From Candidatus Dormiibacterota bacterium (lineage in GTDB: Bacteria; Chloroflexota; Dormibacteria; Dormibacterales; Dormibacteraceae): 64,000 nucleotides of DNA. Positions 25,078 to 33,473 of this stretch are shown one piece after another. The notes under the pieces are model-generated. The model was not told the origin of the DNA. It searched no databases and saw nothing but the letters and a program-made list of their open reading frames with translations. The stretch spans positions 310,001 through 374,000 of the forward strand of contig PLJM01000006.1 in assembly GCA_003139695.1 (NCBI GenBank). The letters run 5' to 3'. The number at the start of each line of letters is the position of its first letter. Position 1 is the first letter of the stretch. The position numbers and the translations under genes are program-made.

Positions 25078-25962
25078 CTAAAGGTTGAAGACGACGCTCA
25101 GGGTGTTGCTGGACGTGCACAGAAAACCTGCGCCACACGGGCTCGGGTTGACCAATACAAACGTGATAGTGGCGCGGTAATGACACCAAGTCGTCCCGTC
25201 CGGCGGACCGGCCGAGAGAGTCATGAACCCCCCACTAGCCGACACGCTCATCCCTGGCGGAGGGCTCGTCGTGGGGTTGGCCGCGGTCACAACGCAGGCC
25301 CTTACAGGCTTGATGATCGATCCTCCGGTGACGCCGGTGATTTTGATCGTGAGCTTCGCGCCTGGCGTGCCGCCCGAGTAGGGGATACGGAGCGGGGGAT
25401 GGAGCGCGGTAGAGCAATCGGTGACTAACTTGGGAGCGTTGCCGCACGTCGCGGTGGTGACATTGAACACCAGTTGCCGAAACACCATGATCGAGCTGGG
25501 CGCCCCGGCCGCCGCACCGGCCGAATCGTCCACTCGCACCGAGAACGAATAGTTGCCGACGTTCGTTGGCTTTCCGGTGGTGCTGCCGCCGGTCGACAGC
25601 GCTAGGCCAGGCGGGAGAGCGCCGGCCTGGATCGACCACTTGTACGGCTTCACGCCTCCGGCGGCCACCACGACGACAGTCCCGTATGTGACTCCAACCT
25701 CACCGAGGTGGTACGGCAGGCTCTTGATGATCAGTTTCGCGGGCTTAGGCGAGGCTTTTGGCGAAGGGGATGCTGCAGCCGGCGGGGACGCAGTCGGTGT
25801 CGGCGTAGTACCGGGCGTCGTGGTTACTGGAGACGTCGAAGGACTGGTCTCAGGCGAGGTTGTGGCCGTCTGGTTGGTCTGGGTGCATCCGGCCAATAGC
25901 AAAACAAAACCCGCGACCCATGCCGCGGGGACGACACCACTCCTCACCAAGCTATGACGCAC
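25078..25962 (-). CDS. Lipoprotein with putative Ig-like domain
   Basis: This secreted lipoprotein has a signal peptide ending in the lipobox LLLAGC. A Thr/Ser/Pro-rich linker follows (about 45 residues), then a segment typical of putative Ig (He-PIG) folds: YGTVVVVAAGGVKPYKWSI, then GALPPGLALSTGG and GNYSFSVRVDDSAG. Several cysteines in the C-terminal half could form disulfides. I prefer the GTG at 25962 over the TTG at 25992. The ligand or role is unknown. It stands alone between arsR and folE. Confidence 0.75.
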   Translation of the reverse strand: MRHSLVRSGVVPAAWVAGFVLLLAGCTQTNQTATTSPETSPSTSPVTTTPGTTPTPTASPPAAASPSPKASPKPAKLIIKSLPYHLGEVGVTYGTVVVVAAGGVKPYKWSIQAGALPPGLALSTGGSTTGKPTNVGNYSFSVRVDDSAGAAAGAPSSIMVFRQLVFNVTTATCGNAPKLVTDCSTALHPPLRIPYSGGTPGAKLTIKITGVTGGSIIKPVRACVVTAANPTTSPPPGMSVSASGGFMTLSAGPPDGTTWCHYRATITFVLVNPSPCGAGFLCTSSNTLSVVFNL

Positions 25963-26038
25963 GTTATGCGCCGCAAATTGTATGGCGCGCAAGAGCGCTC
26001 AAGGCTTCCTAAGCAAACAAACTTAGGCTGACCGCCCG

Positions 26039-26611
26039 CTAGTTGTGGCGGATCAGCTCCAGGAACTCTGCCCGCGTTCGGGCGTCCTTGCGGAACGTGC
26101 CGAGCATGCAAGACGTGATCAGCTGACCGCCCGGCTTCTGCACCCCTCGCATCTCCATGCAGAGGTGCCGGGCCTCGACCACCACGCCCACCCCGCGCGG
26201 CGCCAGCTCCTCGCTCAAGGCTCCGGCGATCTCCTGGGTCAGGCGCTCCTGGAGCTGCAGCCGGTGGGCGAACACACCCACTAGGCGAGGAATCTTGCTG
26301 AGGCCGACGACCTTTCCCTTCGGCAGGTAGCCGACGTGGCAGGTGCCGAAGAAGGGGAGCATGTGGTGCTCGCAAAGGCTGTAAAACGGGATGTCCTTGA
26401 CCAGCACCATCTCGTCGTAGTCCTGGTCGAAGATCGCGCCCGCGATGACGTCGGCCGCTCGCACCCCGTAGCCGTCGGTCAGCTCCCGCATCGCTCGCGA
26501 CACACGGTCTGGCGTGTCGCGCAAGCCCTGCCGGGCTGGATCTTCACCCAGCTCGGCCAGCATCTGCTCCACGAGCTCGGGCATCCGATCGATCGGCTTG
26601 ACCTTCGCCAC
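26039..26611 (-). CDS. folE: GTP cyclohydrolase I
   Basis: This is the first step of tetrahydrofolate synthesis. The protein of about 190 residues has GLRDTPDRVSRAM, the zinc ligands in YSLCEHHMLPFFG and HLCMEMRGV, and GLSKIPRLVGVFAHRLQLQERL. All catalytic residues look intact. The track start is a TTG; the in-frame GTG six codons later (26611) gives a more typical N-terminus. It is divergent from the PHP gene with a very short gap. Confidence 0.95.
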   Translation of the reverse strand: MAKVKPIDRMPELVEQMLAELGEDPARQGLRDTPDRVSRAMRELTDGYGVRAADVIAGAIFDQDYDEMVLVKDIPFYSLCEHHMLPFFGTCHVGYLPKGKVVGLSKIPRLVGVFAHRLQLQERLTQEIAGALSEELAPRGVGVVVEARHLCMEMRGVQKPGGQLITSCMLGTFRKDARTRAEFLELIRHN

Positions 26612-26636
26612 CGTCGCATCCTCACACAATTGAGGG

Positions 26637-27644
26637 GTGGATGCGGTCGCGGCGGCGCAGGTGCTCTCGGAGATCGGTTATCTCCTGCGACAGAACGAAG
26701 CTGAGCGTTTTCGAGCGAAGGCGTTCGCTGCTGCCGCCTGGTCGATTGTCCTCTCGCGGCCGGACCTGGAGGCCCTTCACAAAACGAACGCGCTGACCAC
26801 GATCGAAGGCGTCGGGCCTGGCATCGCCAAGGTCCTGGCCGGCGTCATCGAGACTGGTCAAAGCTCCTACCTCGAGCGACTGCGGGCCGACACGGGGCAG
26901 CCGGCTCGGGACGACGAATCGCAGATCGACCTGAGTCAGTACAAGGGCGACGTGCACTCGCACACGAAATGGAGTGACGGCAAAGCGACGATGCTCGAGA
27001 TGGCTCAAGGCGCGCAAGCGATGGGGTACCAGTACCTCGGAATCACCGACCACTCGCCCCGCATCACAGTCGTCCACGGCCTGGGCGCTGAACGCCTGCT
27101 CGAGCAGTCGCGTGAGATGGCCGACGTCCAGTCGAAGGTGCATGACGTGACGTTGCTGCAGGGAATCGAGGTGGACATCCTCGAGGACGGCGCGCTTGAC
27201 CTCCCCGACGCCGTGCTCGAGCTGCTCGATGTAGTCATCGCTTCGCCGCACGTGAAGCTTCGCCAGGAACCGACAGCGATGACTGAACGCATGCTGCGCG
27301 CGGTTTCCAACCCCCACGTCGACGTCATCGGCCATCCGACAGGACGGCGACCCGGGTCGCGGCCGGGCGCCGATTACGACTTCGAAGCGGTGTTCAAGGA
27401 GGCGGCCAGGCACAAGGTCGCCCTAGAGATCGACTGCGACCCGGCACGCATGGACCTGTCACCCGAGATGGCCCGTCTGGCCCTGGAGTGCGGCTGCTAC
27501 TTCACGATGGACGCCGACGCGCATGCGCCTGTCGAGTTCGCCTACGTGCCGATGGCGGCGTGGATGGCGCGCCGGGCCGGCATACCGCAGGACCGGATCC
27601 TCAACTTTCTGGACGTGGATGAGCTGACCGCCGCGCTCCACTAG
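26637..27644 (+). CDS. PHP-domain hydrolase with N-terminal helix-hairpin-helix region
   Basis: The 335-residue protein begins with a PolX-type helical region (LRQNEAERFRAKAFAAAAW) and a hairpin motif TTIEGVGPGIAKVLAG. A PHP phosphoesterase domain follows, with metal ligands in KGDVHSHTKWSDG, GITDHS, GIEVDIL, ASPHVKL, GHPTGRR and DADAHAP. This is the layout of bacterial PolX without the nucleotidyltransferase palm. It could be a DNA-repair nuclease or a phosphatase. The start is GTG. Confidence 0.88.
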   Translation: MDAVAAAQVLSEIGYLLRQNEAERFRAKAFAAAAWSIVLSRPDLEALHKTNALTTIEGVGPGIAKVLAGVIETGQSSYLERLRADTGQPARDDESQIDLSQYKGDVHSHTKWSDGKATMLEMAQGAQAMGYQYLGITDHSPRITVVHGLGAERLLEQSREMADVQSKVHDVTLLQGIEVDILEDGALDLPDAVLELLDVVIASPHVKLRQEPTAMTERMLRAVSNPHVDVIGHPTGRRPGSRPGADYDFEAVFKEAARHKVALEIDCDPARMDLSPEMARLALECGCYFTMDADAHAPVEFAYVPMAAWMARRAGIPQDRILNFLDVDELTAALH

Positions 27645-27688
27645 GAATTTCGACGCCGGCGCGGAGGCGGAGACTACGATCAGGAGCG

Positions 27689-28597
27689 ATGGCGAAAGTC
27701 GGGATCATGATCGAAGGCCAGGAGGGTCTCAGCTGGGACCGCTGGCGTCTCATCTGTCACGACGCCGAGGCCCTTGGCTTCGACTCGCTGCGCCGCAGCG
27801 ACCACCTCTTCTCCGTGATGGGAGAGCTCGAGCGCGACTGCATCGAATGCTGGACGTCGCTCGCGATGGCCGCGGAATGGACGAAAACCATCGAGTTCGG
27901 GCCAATGGTCAGCCCGCTGACCTTCCGTCCTCCGGCCCTCCTGGCCAGGATGGCCACTGCCGTCGATCTCCTTGCGGGCGGCCGGCTGATCCTCGGCGTG
28001 GGCGCCGGCTGGTACGAACGCGAGCATGTCGAGAATGGCATCCCGTTCCTGACCATGGGCGGCCGCATGGATCTGCTCGAAGAAGGCATCAACACGATTC
28101 GGGCCGCCTGGGAGAAGGCCAACCCGAAGCCGCCGCGGGGCTCGATCCCGCTGCTCATGGGTGGACGGGGCGAGAAGCGCGCGCTGCCCATGGTCGCGCG
28201 CGAGGCGGTCGAGTGGAACCTGTCGCACATGGATGGAGAGGAGTACGTGCAGAAGAGGAAGGTTCTGGACGCCGCTTGTCGCGCAATCGGCCGCGACCCG
28301 TCGTCCATACGTCACTCGGTGATGGCGAACTTCCTCATCGGTCGGGATCGTGTCGAGGTGCGCGAGAGGGCGTTGCAGCTGCGCGAGATCATCCCGAGCC
28401 TCAAGGGCATGGACGCCAACGAGGTGATCGCGAAGATCGGCGAGAGAGGATTGGTCGGCACCGCCGACGAGGTCGCCGACCAGATCATCAAGTATTCGAA
28501 GCTAGGCGTTGACCTCTTCATGCTGCAGCACTTTCTGCTCGACGACCGCGATGCGTTGAAGCTTCTCGCCTCCGACGTAATCCCGGCCGTGGCCTAA
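27689..28597 (+). CDS. LLM-class flavin or F420-dependent oxidoreductase
   Basis: This 302-residue TIM-barrel protein of the luciferase-like monooxygenase family has DAEALGFDSLRRSDHLFS, ARMATAVDLLAGGRLILGVGAGWYEREH and VGTADEVADQI. The SDH motif and family subgroup fit F420 users, and the window encodes F420 synthesis, so F420 is the likely cofactor. The substrate is unknown. A TACGAT box ends 8 nt before the ATG (27675-27680). The acyl-CoA dehydrogenase gene follows after 9 nt. Confidence 0.9.
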   Translation: MAKVGIMIEGQEGLSWDRWRLICHDAEALGFDSLRRSDHLFSVMGELERDCIECWTSLAMAAEWTKTIEFGPMVSPLTFRPPALLARMATAVDLLAGGRLILGVGAGWYEREHVENGIPFLTMGGRMDLLEEGINTIRAAWEKANPKPPRGSIPLLMGGRGEKRALPMVAREAVEWNLSHMDGEEYVQKRKVLDAACRAIGRDPSSIRHSVMANFLIGRDRVEVRERALQLREIIPSLKGMDANEVIAKIGERGLVGTADEVADQIIKYSKLGVDLFMLQHFLLDDRDALKLLASDVIPAVA

Positions 28598-28606
28598 GGT
28601 AGGGCT

Positions 28607-29752
28607 ATGGACTTCGACTTGGGCGAGGCGGAAAAAACGTTTCGCGATGAAGTCCGCGCCTGGTTGAAGGCCAACGCGCCAAAGAGCGACGCGGCCGAGA
28701 GCGACCAGGTGAAGCTGATCTCGAATCGCCGGGCCTGGCAGAAAAAGTTGTACGAAGCCGGCTATGTCGGAATCACGTGGCCCAAGGAGTACGGCGGTCG
28801 CGGCGGCGACTTCATGGACCAGCTGATCTTCAACGACGAGATGATCGTGGCTCAGGCGCCTGATCCGATAAACGTGATCGGACTGGGCATGGGCGGCCCG
28901 GTGGTGATCACGCACGGCACGGAGGAGCAGAAGAAGAGGTATCTGCCACCGCTTCTCTCAGCGGAGGAGATCTGGTGCCAGGGGTTCAGTGAGCCCAACG
29001 CCGGCAGCGACCTCTCGGGCCTGCAAACCCGCGCCGAGGACAAGGGCGACCACTACCTCGTCAACGGCCAGAAGGTCTGGACGACTCTCGCCCACATCGC
29101 CAAGTGGTGCATGTTGCTGACGCGAGAGCGCACCGAGGCAAACCCTCGGCATGGCCTCACCTACCTTCTGGTCGACATGGAAAGTCCGGGAGTCGAGGTG
29201 CGGCCTCTGGTGCAGATCACCGGCGACGCCGAGTTCAACGAGATCTTCTTCAAGGACGTCAAGGTGCCGAAGTCGCAGGTCCTGGGCGAGCCCGGAGAGG
29301 GCTGGGCCGTCGCGATGACCACACTTCTGCACGAGCGCGGCACTCTCGGCATGGCGCTGGCAACACGCGCCCAGATCACGGCGGCCGAGCTGGCCGAGCA
29401 CACCCGCAAGCTCGGGCGCGGCTCCGACCCACTCGTCCGGCAGAAGGTCGCCCAGTACACGATCGAGGCGCGGGCCCTTCAGCTGAACGGCTATCGGGCG
29501 TTGACGGCCATGAAGCGAAATGGAATTCCCGGGCCGGAGGGCTCGATTCTCAAGTTGATGTGGTCGGAGCTCAACCAGCGCATGGCCGAGACTGCGGTCG
29601 ACGTCGCCGGAGCCGCAGGCCAGGTGGGGGAAACCAGCGGCTGGAAATACCAGTTCCTGCGGTCGCGCGCGAATACGATCGAGGCAGGCACCTCAGAGGT
29701 GCTGCGAAACATCCTCGCGGAGCGCGTTCTCGGGCTGCCGCGAAGCCGTTAG
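28607..29752 (+). CDS. Acyl-CoA dehydrogenase
   Basis: The 381-residue FAD enzyme has GITWPKEYGGRGGDFMDQ, WCQGFSEPNAGSDLSGLQTRA (FAD/substrate loop), HYLVNGQKVWTT and the C-terminal helix RSRANTIEAGTSEVLRNILAERVLGLPR. It would oxidise an acyl-CoA thioester. It lies 9 nt after the LLM gene and 13 nt before a DHA2 transporter, so the three are probably co-transcribed. Substrate chain type cannot be read. Confidence 0.93.
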   Translation: MDFDLGEAEKTFRDEVRAWLKANAPKSDAAESDQVKLISNRRAWQKKLYEAGYVGITWPKEYGGRGGDFMDQLIFNDEMIVAQAPDPINVIGLGMGGPVVITHGTEEQKKRYLPPLLSAEEIWCQGFSEPNAGSDLSGLQTRAEDKGDHYLVNGQKVWTTLAHIAKWCMLLTRERTEANPRHGLTYLLVDMESPGVEVRPLVQITGDAEFNEIFFKDVKVPKSQVLGEPGEGWAVAMTTLLHERGTLGMALATRAQITAAELAEHTRKLGRGSDPLVRQKVAQYTIEARALQLNGYRALTAMKRNGIPGPEGSILKLMWSELNQRMAETAVDVAGAAGQVGETSGWKYQFLRSRANTIEAGTSEVLRNILAERVLGLPRSR

Positions 29753-29765
29753 CCGCAAAGCCCCG

Positions 29766-31382
29766 ATGACCGCTCTCGCCACTCGCGACACCGCCACTCG
29801 TTCCGCTGAAACACCGCCTGTGAAGAAGGGCGTCGACCGCGCTGTGCTGGCCGTGTTCGCGGGCCTGATGCTCGGGTCCTTAATTGCCTCACTGAACCTG
29901 ACCCTCGTCGCGCCGGCGCTACCGACGATCGTGGCGGAGCTTGGCGGCATCGCCGACTACAGCTGGATTCCGATCTCCGCGATGCTTGCCTCGACCATCG
30001 TGGTGCCGGTCGCCGGCAAGCTCTCGGACATCTACGGTCGAAAGCCGCTGTACATGATCGGGATCGTCGTCTTTGCGGTCGGATCAGCGCTCTCCGGCAT
30101 CGCCCCGAACTTCTGGTTCCTGGTCTTCGCGCGATTCGTCCAGGGCGCCGGGATGGGCTTCATCATGCCGCTGTCTCAGGCGATCATCGGGGACATCATT
30201 TCCCCGCGCGAGCGCGGCAAGTACCAAGGCATGTTGGGGGCTTCGTTCGGAGTTGCATCGATCGTCGGTCCGGCAGCCGGCGGGTTTATCACCGAGCACT
30301 ACTCCTGGCGCTGGCTGTTCTTCATCAACCTGCCATTCGCAGTCCTGACGCTGATCGTCGTCGCTCTTTACATGCACGTGCCGAATGAGCGAAAGCCGCA
30401 CAAGATCGATGTGGCCGGCAGCGTGACGCTCTCGTCGGGAATCACAGCCCTGCTCCTCGCCACCGTGTGGGGTGGCAACCAATATCCGTGGAACTCATGG
30501 CAGATCGTCGGGCTGTATTCAGCCTCGGCGGTCCTGCTGATCGCCTTCGCCTGGATTGAGACACGGGCGCCGGAGCCAGTGCTCCCGCTTCGCCTCTGGA
30601 AGAGCCGCATCTTCACGTTCTCGAACATCGCCGGGATGTGCGTGGCCATGACGATGTTCGGCGCGATCTTCTTCCTGCCGGTGTTCGTGCAAGGAGTGAT
30701 CGGCAACAGCGTGACGAACTCCGGAGCGATCCTCGTGCCTATGCTGGTGGCGATGGTGGTGACCAGCATCGGCAGCGGGCAGGTGATCTCACGAACCGGC
30801 CGGTACAAGGTGATCCTGCTAGCGGGCATTGCATTCATGGGCGCCGGCTTCGCGCTGCTGACCACCTTCGATATCAACACAACCAACCAGACGGTCATCG
30901 AGGCCATGATCCTGATCGGGCTTGGGCTCGGGGTCACGATGCAGACCTACACGCTCGTGGTTCAGAACTCCGTGAGCCGCACCGATATGGCGGTCGCGAC
31001 GTCGGCGACGCAGCTGTCTCGCTCGATGGGGTCCGCGATCGGACTCGCGGTGCTGGGGACGATCTTGACACAGGGCATGACGACATCCCTGGCGCGTTAC
31101 CTTCCGCCCGCGGCATTGAAGAATTTCCAATCTTCCGCAGCGGGAGCCGGGGCTGTTTTCGATCCCAGCCAGCTCGCCAACCTGCCACCGGCCGTCGCAG
31201 CCGCCATCCGTCACGGTCTGTCGGACGCGCTGCATCCCGTATGGGTAGCCGGACTGATCGTTCTCGTTTTGGCCTTCGTTGCGACGCTGTTCATCGACGA
31301 GATGCCTTTGCGCCAGACGGCTCATGTGGCCGCGGGGCGGTCTCGACACGACACTGACGACGAGGTGACGTCGGCCGGCTAA
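29766..31382 (+). CDS. DHA2-family (EmrB/QacA) MFS transporter
   Basis: The 538-residue protein has about 14 membrane helices, the motif GKLSDIYGRKPLYM after helix 2, and the DHA2 signature GPAAGGFITEHYSWRWLFFINLP. Such proteins usually export drugs or other amphiphiles by proton antiport. No adjacent regulator is seen; co-transcription with the LLM and acyl-CoA dehydrogenase genes suggests export of a product of that unit. Confidence 0.93.
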   Translation: MTALATRDTATRSAETPPVKKGVDRAVLAVFAGLMLGSLIASLNLTLVAPALPTIVAELGGIADYSWIPISAMLASTIVVPVAGKLSDIYGRKPLYMIGIVVFAVGSALSGIAPNFWFLVFARFVQGAGMGFIMPLSQAIIGDIISPRERGKYQGMLGASFGVASIVGPAAGGFITEHYSWRWLFFINLPFAVLTLIVVALYMHVPNERKPHKIDVAGSVTLSSGITALLLATVWGGNQYPWNSWQIVGLYSASAVLLIAFAWIETRAPEPVLPLRLWKSRIFTFSNIAGMCVAMTMFGAIFFLPVFVQGVIGNSVTNSGAILVPMLVAMVVTSIGSGQVISRTGRYKVILLAGIAFMGAGFALLTTFDINTTNQTVIEAMILIGLGLGVTMQTYTLVVQNSVSRTDMAVATSATQLSRSMGSAIGLAVLGTILTQGMTTSLARYLPPAALKNFQSSAAGAGAVFDPSQLANLPPAVAAAIRHGLSDALHPVWVAGLIVLVLAFVATLFIDEMPLRQTAHVAAGRSRHDTDDEVTSAG

Positions 31383-31567
31383 ATGTCCTCGACCAAGCCA
31401 GTTCTCGGAGTGCGAGAAGCTGACCTGGCGCGACGGTGGCTGAGCCTGGGCCCCCAGCTTGCGCCTCAGCGCGGGCGGACCCAACCGGCGGAGATTCGCA
31501 CGCCGCCGGGGTAATCCGCCGTACTTGCCGTCGACGGCCCCGGTCAATGTGTGCATGATTCCGCTCT

Positions 31568-32308
31568 ATGGATTCGAATTCGAATCTGGAGTCGCGAGTC
31601 CTGTGGTCGTTCTGGGTGGCCTGCGGCCTGGCGGCGACAGGCGCCGTCGCGCAGATTGTGCTGGCTGCCGGCGATGTCAGCCGGGCCTTGGGAGTCGCGA
31701 TACCCTTCGGGATCGCCGCCATCCTGATGGGGGCGGTTGCGCGCAATTACCCGCGCGGCAAGGCGTTCGCCACCGCCCTCTACATCCTGGCCTGGATCGC
31801 GATCGTCTACGCCATTCTCCGGATGATTTCGGTGCCGCTCCAGCAGGTGGCGATCGGCGCGTGCCCCGTATCGGCGGGCGCCTGCGAGCCTGGATTCAGC
31901 CAGCCTTTCGGTCCAAGCGAGACCGTTGCCATAGTGGTCGGCATTGTCGCTGGAGCCCTCTCGCTCCAGGTCGGCTACTTCGGATTGAGGGCTCTTTATC
32001 GTGGGGAGCGTCAACAGGCCGCGAGCTATGCAAGCGCTCCACCGACCCGCCAAATTCCGCCGGCCAGAACAACAACCACCGCGGCACCGCTTGCGCCGGA
32101 GCCCGTCGCAACGACTCCAAGCACCGTCGCAAATCCGGCGTCCGAGCCCGTCCCCACTCCCAAGCGGGCTCGCAAACCCAGGGCCCGGCGCATCCCGAAG
32201 CCGCCGGCTCAGGCAGAACAGGCGGAGCTGCCCGCTCACTCGGAGCCGGCCGAGCTGGAGGCTCATCAGGAGCCGCCTGAGCTGCCGCCGCATTCGGGCT
32301 CGACCTAG
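31568..32308 (+). CDS. Membrane protein with long Pro/Glu/Ala-rich tail
   Basis: This 246-residue protein has four predicted membrane helices in residues 1 to about 150, two cysteines in an outside-facing loop (GACPVSAGACEPG), and a disordered cytoplasmic-type tail. The tail is rich in Ala/Pro, then basic (PKRARKPRARRIPKPP), then has repeated Glu/Pro/His units (HSEPAELEAHQEPPELPPH). No family was recognised. CATGAT lies 8 nt before the ATG. The 185 bp upstream holds nothing I can identify. Confidence 0.65.
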   Translation: MDSNSNLESRVLWSFWVACGLAATGAVAQIVLAAGDVSRALGVAIPFGIAAILMGAVARNYPRGKAFATALYILAWIAIVYAILRMISVPLQQVAIGACPVSAGACEPGFSQPFGPSETVAIVVGIVAGALSLQVGYFGLRALYRGERQQAASYASAPPTRQIPPARTTTTAAPLAPEPVATTPSTVANPASEPVPTPKRARKPRARRIPKPPAQAEQAELPAHSEPAELEAHQEPPELPPHSGST

Positions 32309-32342
32309 TCAGGCTTAGCCGCCCCTTAGACTTCGACTGTAG

Positions 32343-33473
32343 ATGGACTTCGCATTTTCCGAAGAGCAGGAGATGCTCCGCCGCTCCACCCGCGATTTCC
32401 TCGCCAAGGAATGCGGATCGAAGGTGGTGCGCAAGCTGATGGAGCAACCTGATGCTTACGACCCGGCTTTGTGGAAGAAGATGGCGGGCTTGGGCTGGAC
32501 CTCCCTGGGCATCCCGGAGCAGTACGGCGGCGCGGGCACCTTTCTTGACTTGATCGTCGTGCTCGAGGAATGCGGGCGAGCTCTTCTTCCGGGCCCGTTC
32601 TTCGCGACTATGGGCCTTGCGGTACCGGCGCTCATCGAGGCCGGCACTGAGGCACAAAAGAAAGAGGCGCTCGGCGCCATCGCCGAGGGCAAGGCACGCG
32701 CAACGCTGGCGTTTACCGAACCATCCGGCAGATGGGACGCAAGCGGAGTCACGCTGACGGCAAAACCGGCCGCGGGCGGCTGGCGCCTGGATGGGGTGAA
32801 GCAATTTGTACCGGATGCCGAGGGCGCGGATTACATGGTGGTGGCGGCGCGAACCCGCGGTGAAGGCGAAGAAGGCATCTCTCTCTTCCTGGTCAAAGGA
32901 CGGCCCAAGGGTATGAGCGTCACCCAGCTCCAGACGCTCGATATGACCAGGCGTTGGAGCGAGGTGCGTTTCGACGGCGTGCAGGTGGAAGGCGATGCCC
33001 TGATGGGGGCAGCGGACAAGGGGTGGGCGCCGCTGAAACGAGCTCTCGAGTGGGGGACCGCGTCTCTCTGTGCTGAGATGGTCGGCGGGACCCAGAAGGT
33101 GCTCGAGGATTCCACCGAGTACGCCAAGACGCGGCAGCAGTTCGGCAAGCCGATCGGGATCTACCAGGCCGTGTCGCACAAGCTGGCCGATATGCTCGTG
33201 CTGTCGGAAAGCGGCCGTTCAGCGACGTACTACGCGGCCTGGGCAGTCGAGGCTGATGCGCCGGATCGGTCGCTCGCGTCGTCGATGGCCAAGGCGTATG
33301 TCTCCGACGCCTACCGGAAGGTGGCCGGCGACGGCATCCAGGTGCATGGCGGTATCGGCTTCACCTGGGAGCACGACATGCATCTCTACTTCAAGCGGGC
33401 GAAAGCGTCGGAGGTGACGCTGGGCGACGCGACCTACCACCGGGAGCTGGTCGCTCAGTCTCTAGACCTCTAG
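32343..33473 (+). CDS. Acyl-CoA dehydrogenase
   Basis: This 376-residue protein of the acyl-CoA dehydrogenase family has DFAFSEEQEMLRRSTRDFLAKE, LGIPEQYGGAGTFLDLIV, LAFTEPSGRWDASGV and the C-terminal VHGGIGFTWEHDMHLYFKRAK. It is of the type often acting on branched or steroid-derived acyl-CoAs, sometimes as half of a heteromer. A TAGACT box ends 10 nt before the ATG (32327-32332). Its stop abuts the stop of the convergent ABC fusion gene. Confidence 0.92.
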   Translation: MDFAFSEEQEMLRRSTRDFLAKECGSKVVRKLMEQPDAYDPALWKKMAGLGWTSLGIPEQYGGAGTFLDLIVVLEECGRALLPGPFFATMGLAVPALIEAGTEAQKKEALGAIAEGKARATLAFTEPSGRWDASGVTLTAKPAAGGWRLDGVKQFVPDAEGADYMVVAARTRGEGEEGISLFLVKGRPKGMSVTQLQTLDMTRRWSEVRFDGVQVEGDALMGAADKGWAPLKRALEWGTASLCAEMVGGTQKVLEDSTEYAKTRQQFGKPIGIYQAVSHKLADMLVLSESGRSATYYAAWAVEADAPDRSLASSMAKAYVSDAYRKVAGDGIQVHGGIGFTWEHDMHLYFKRAKASEVTLGDATYHRELVAQSLDL

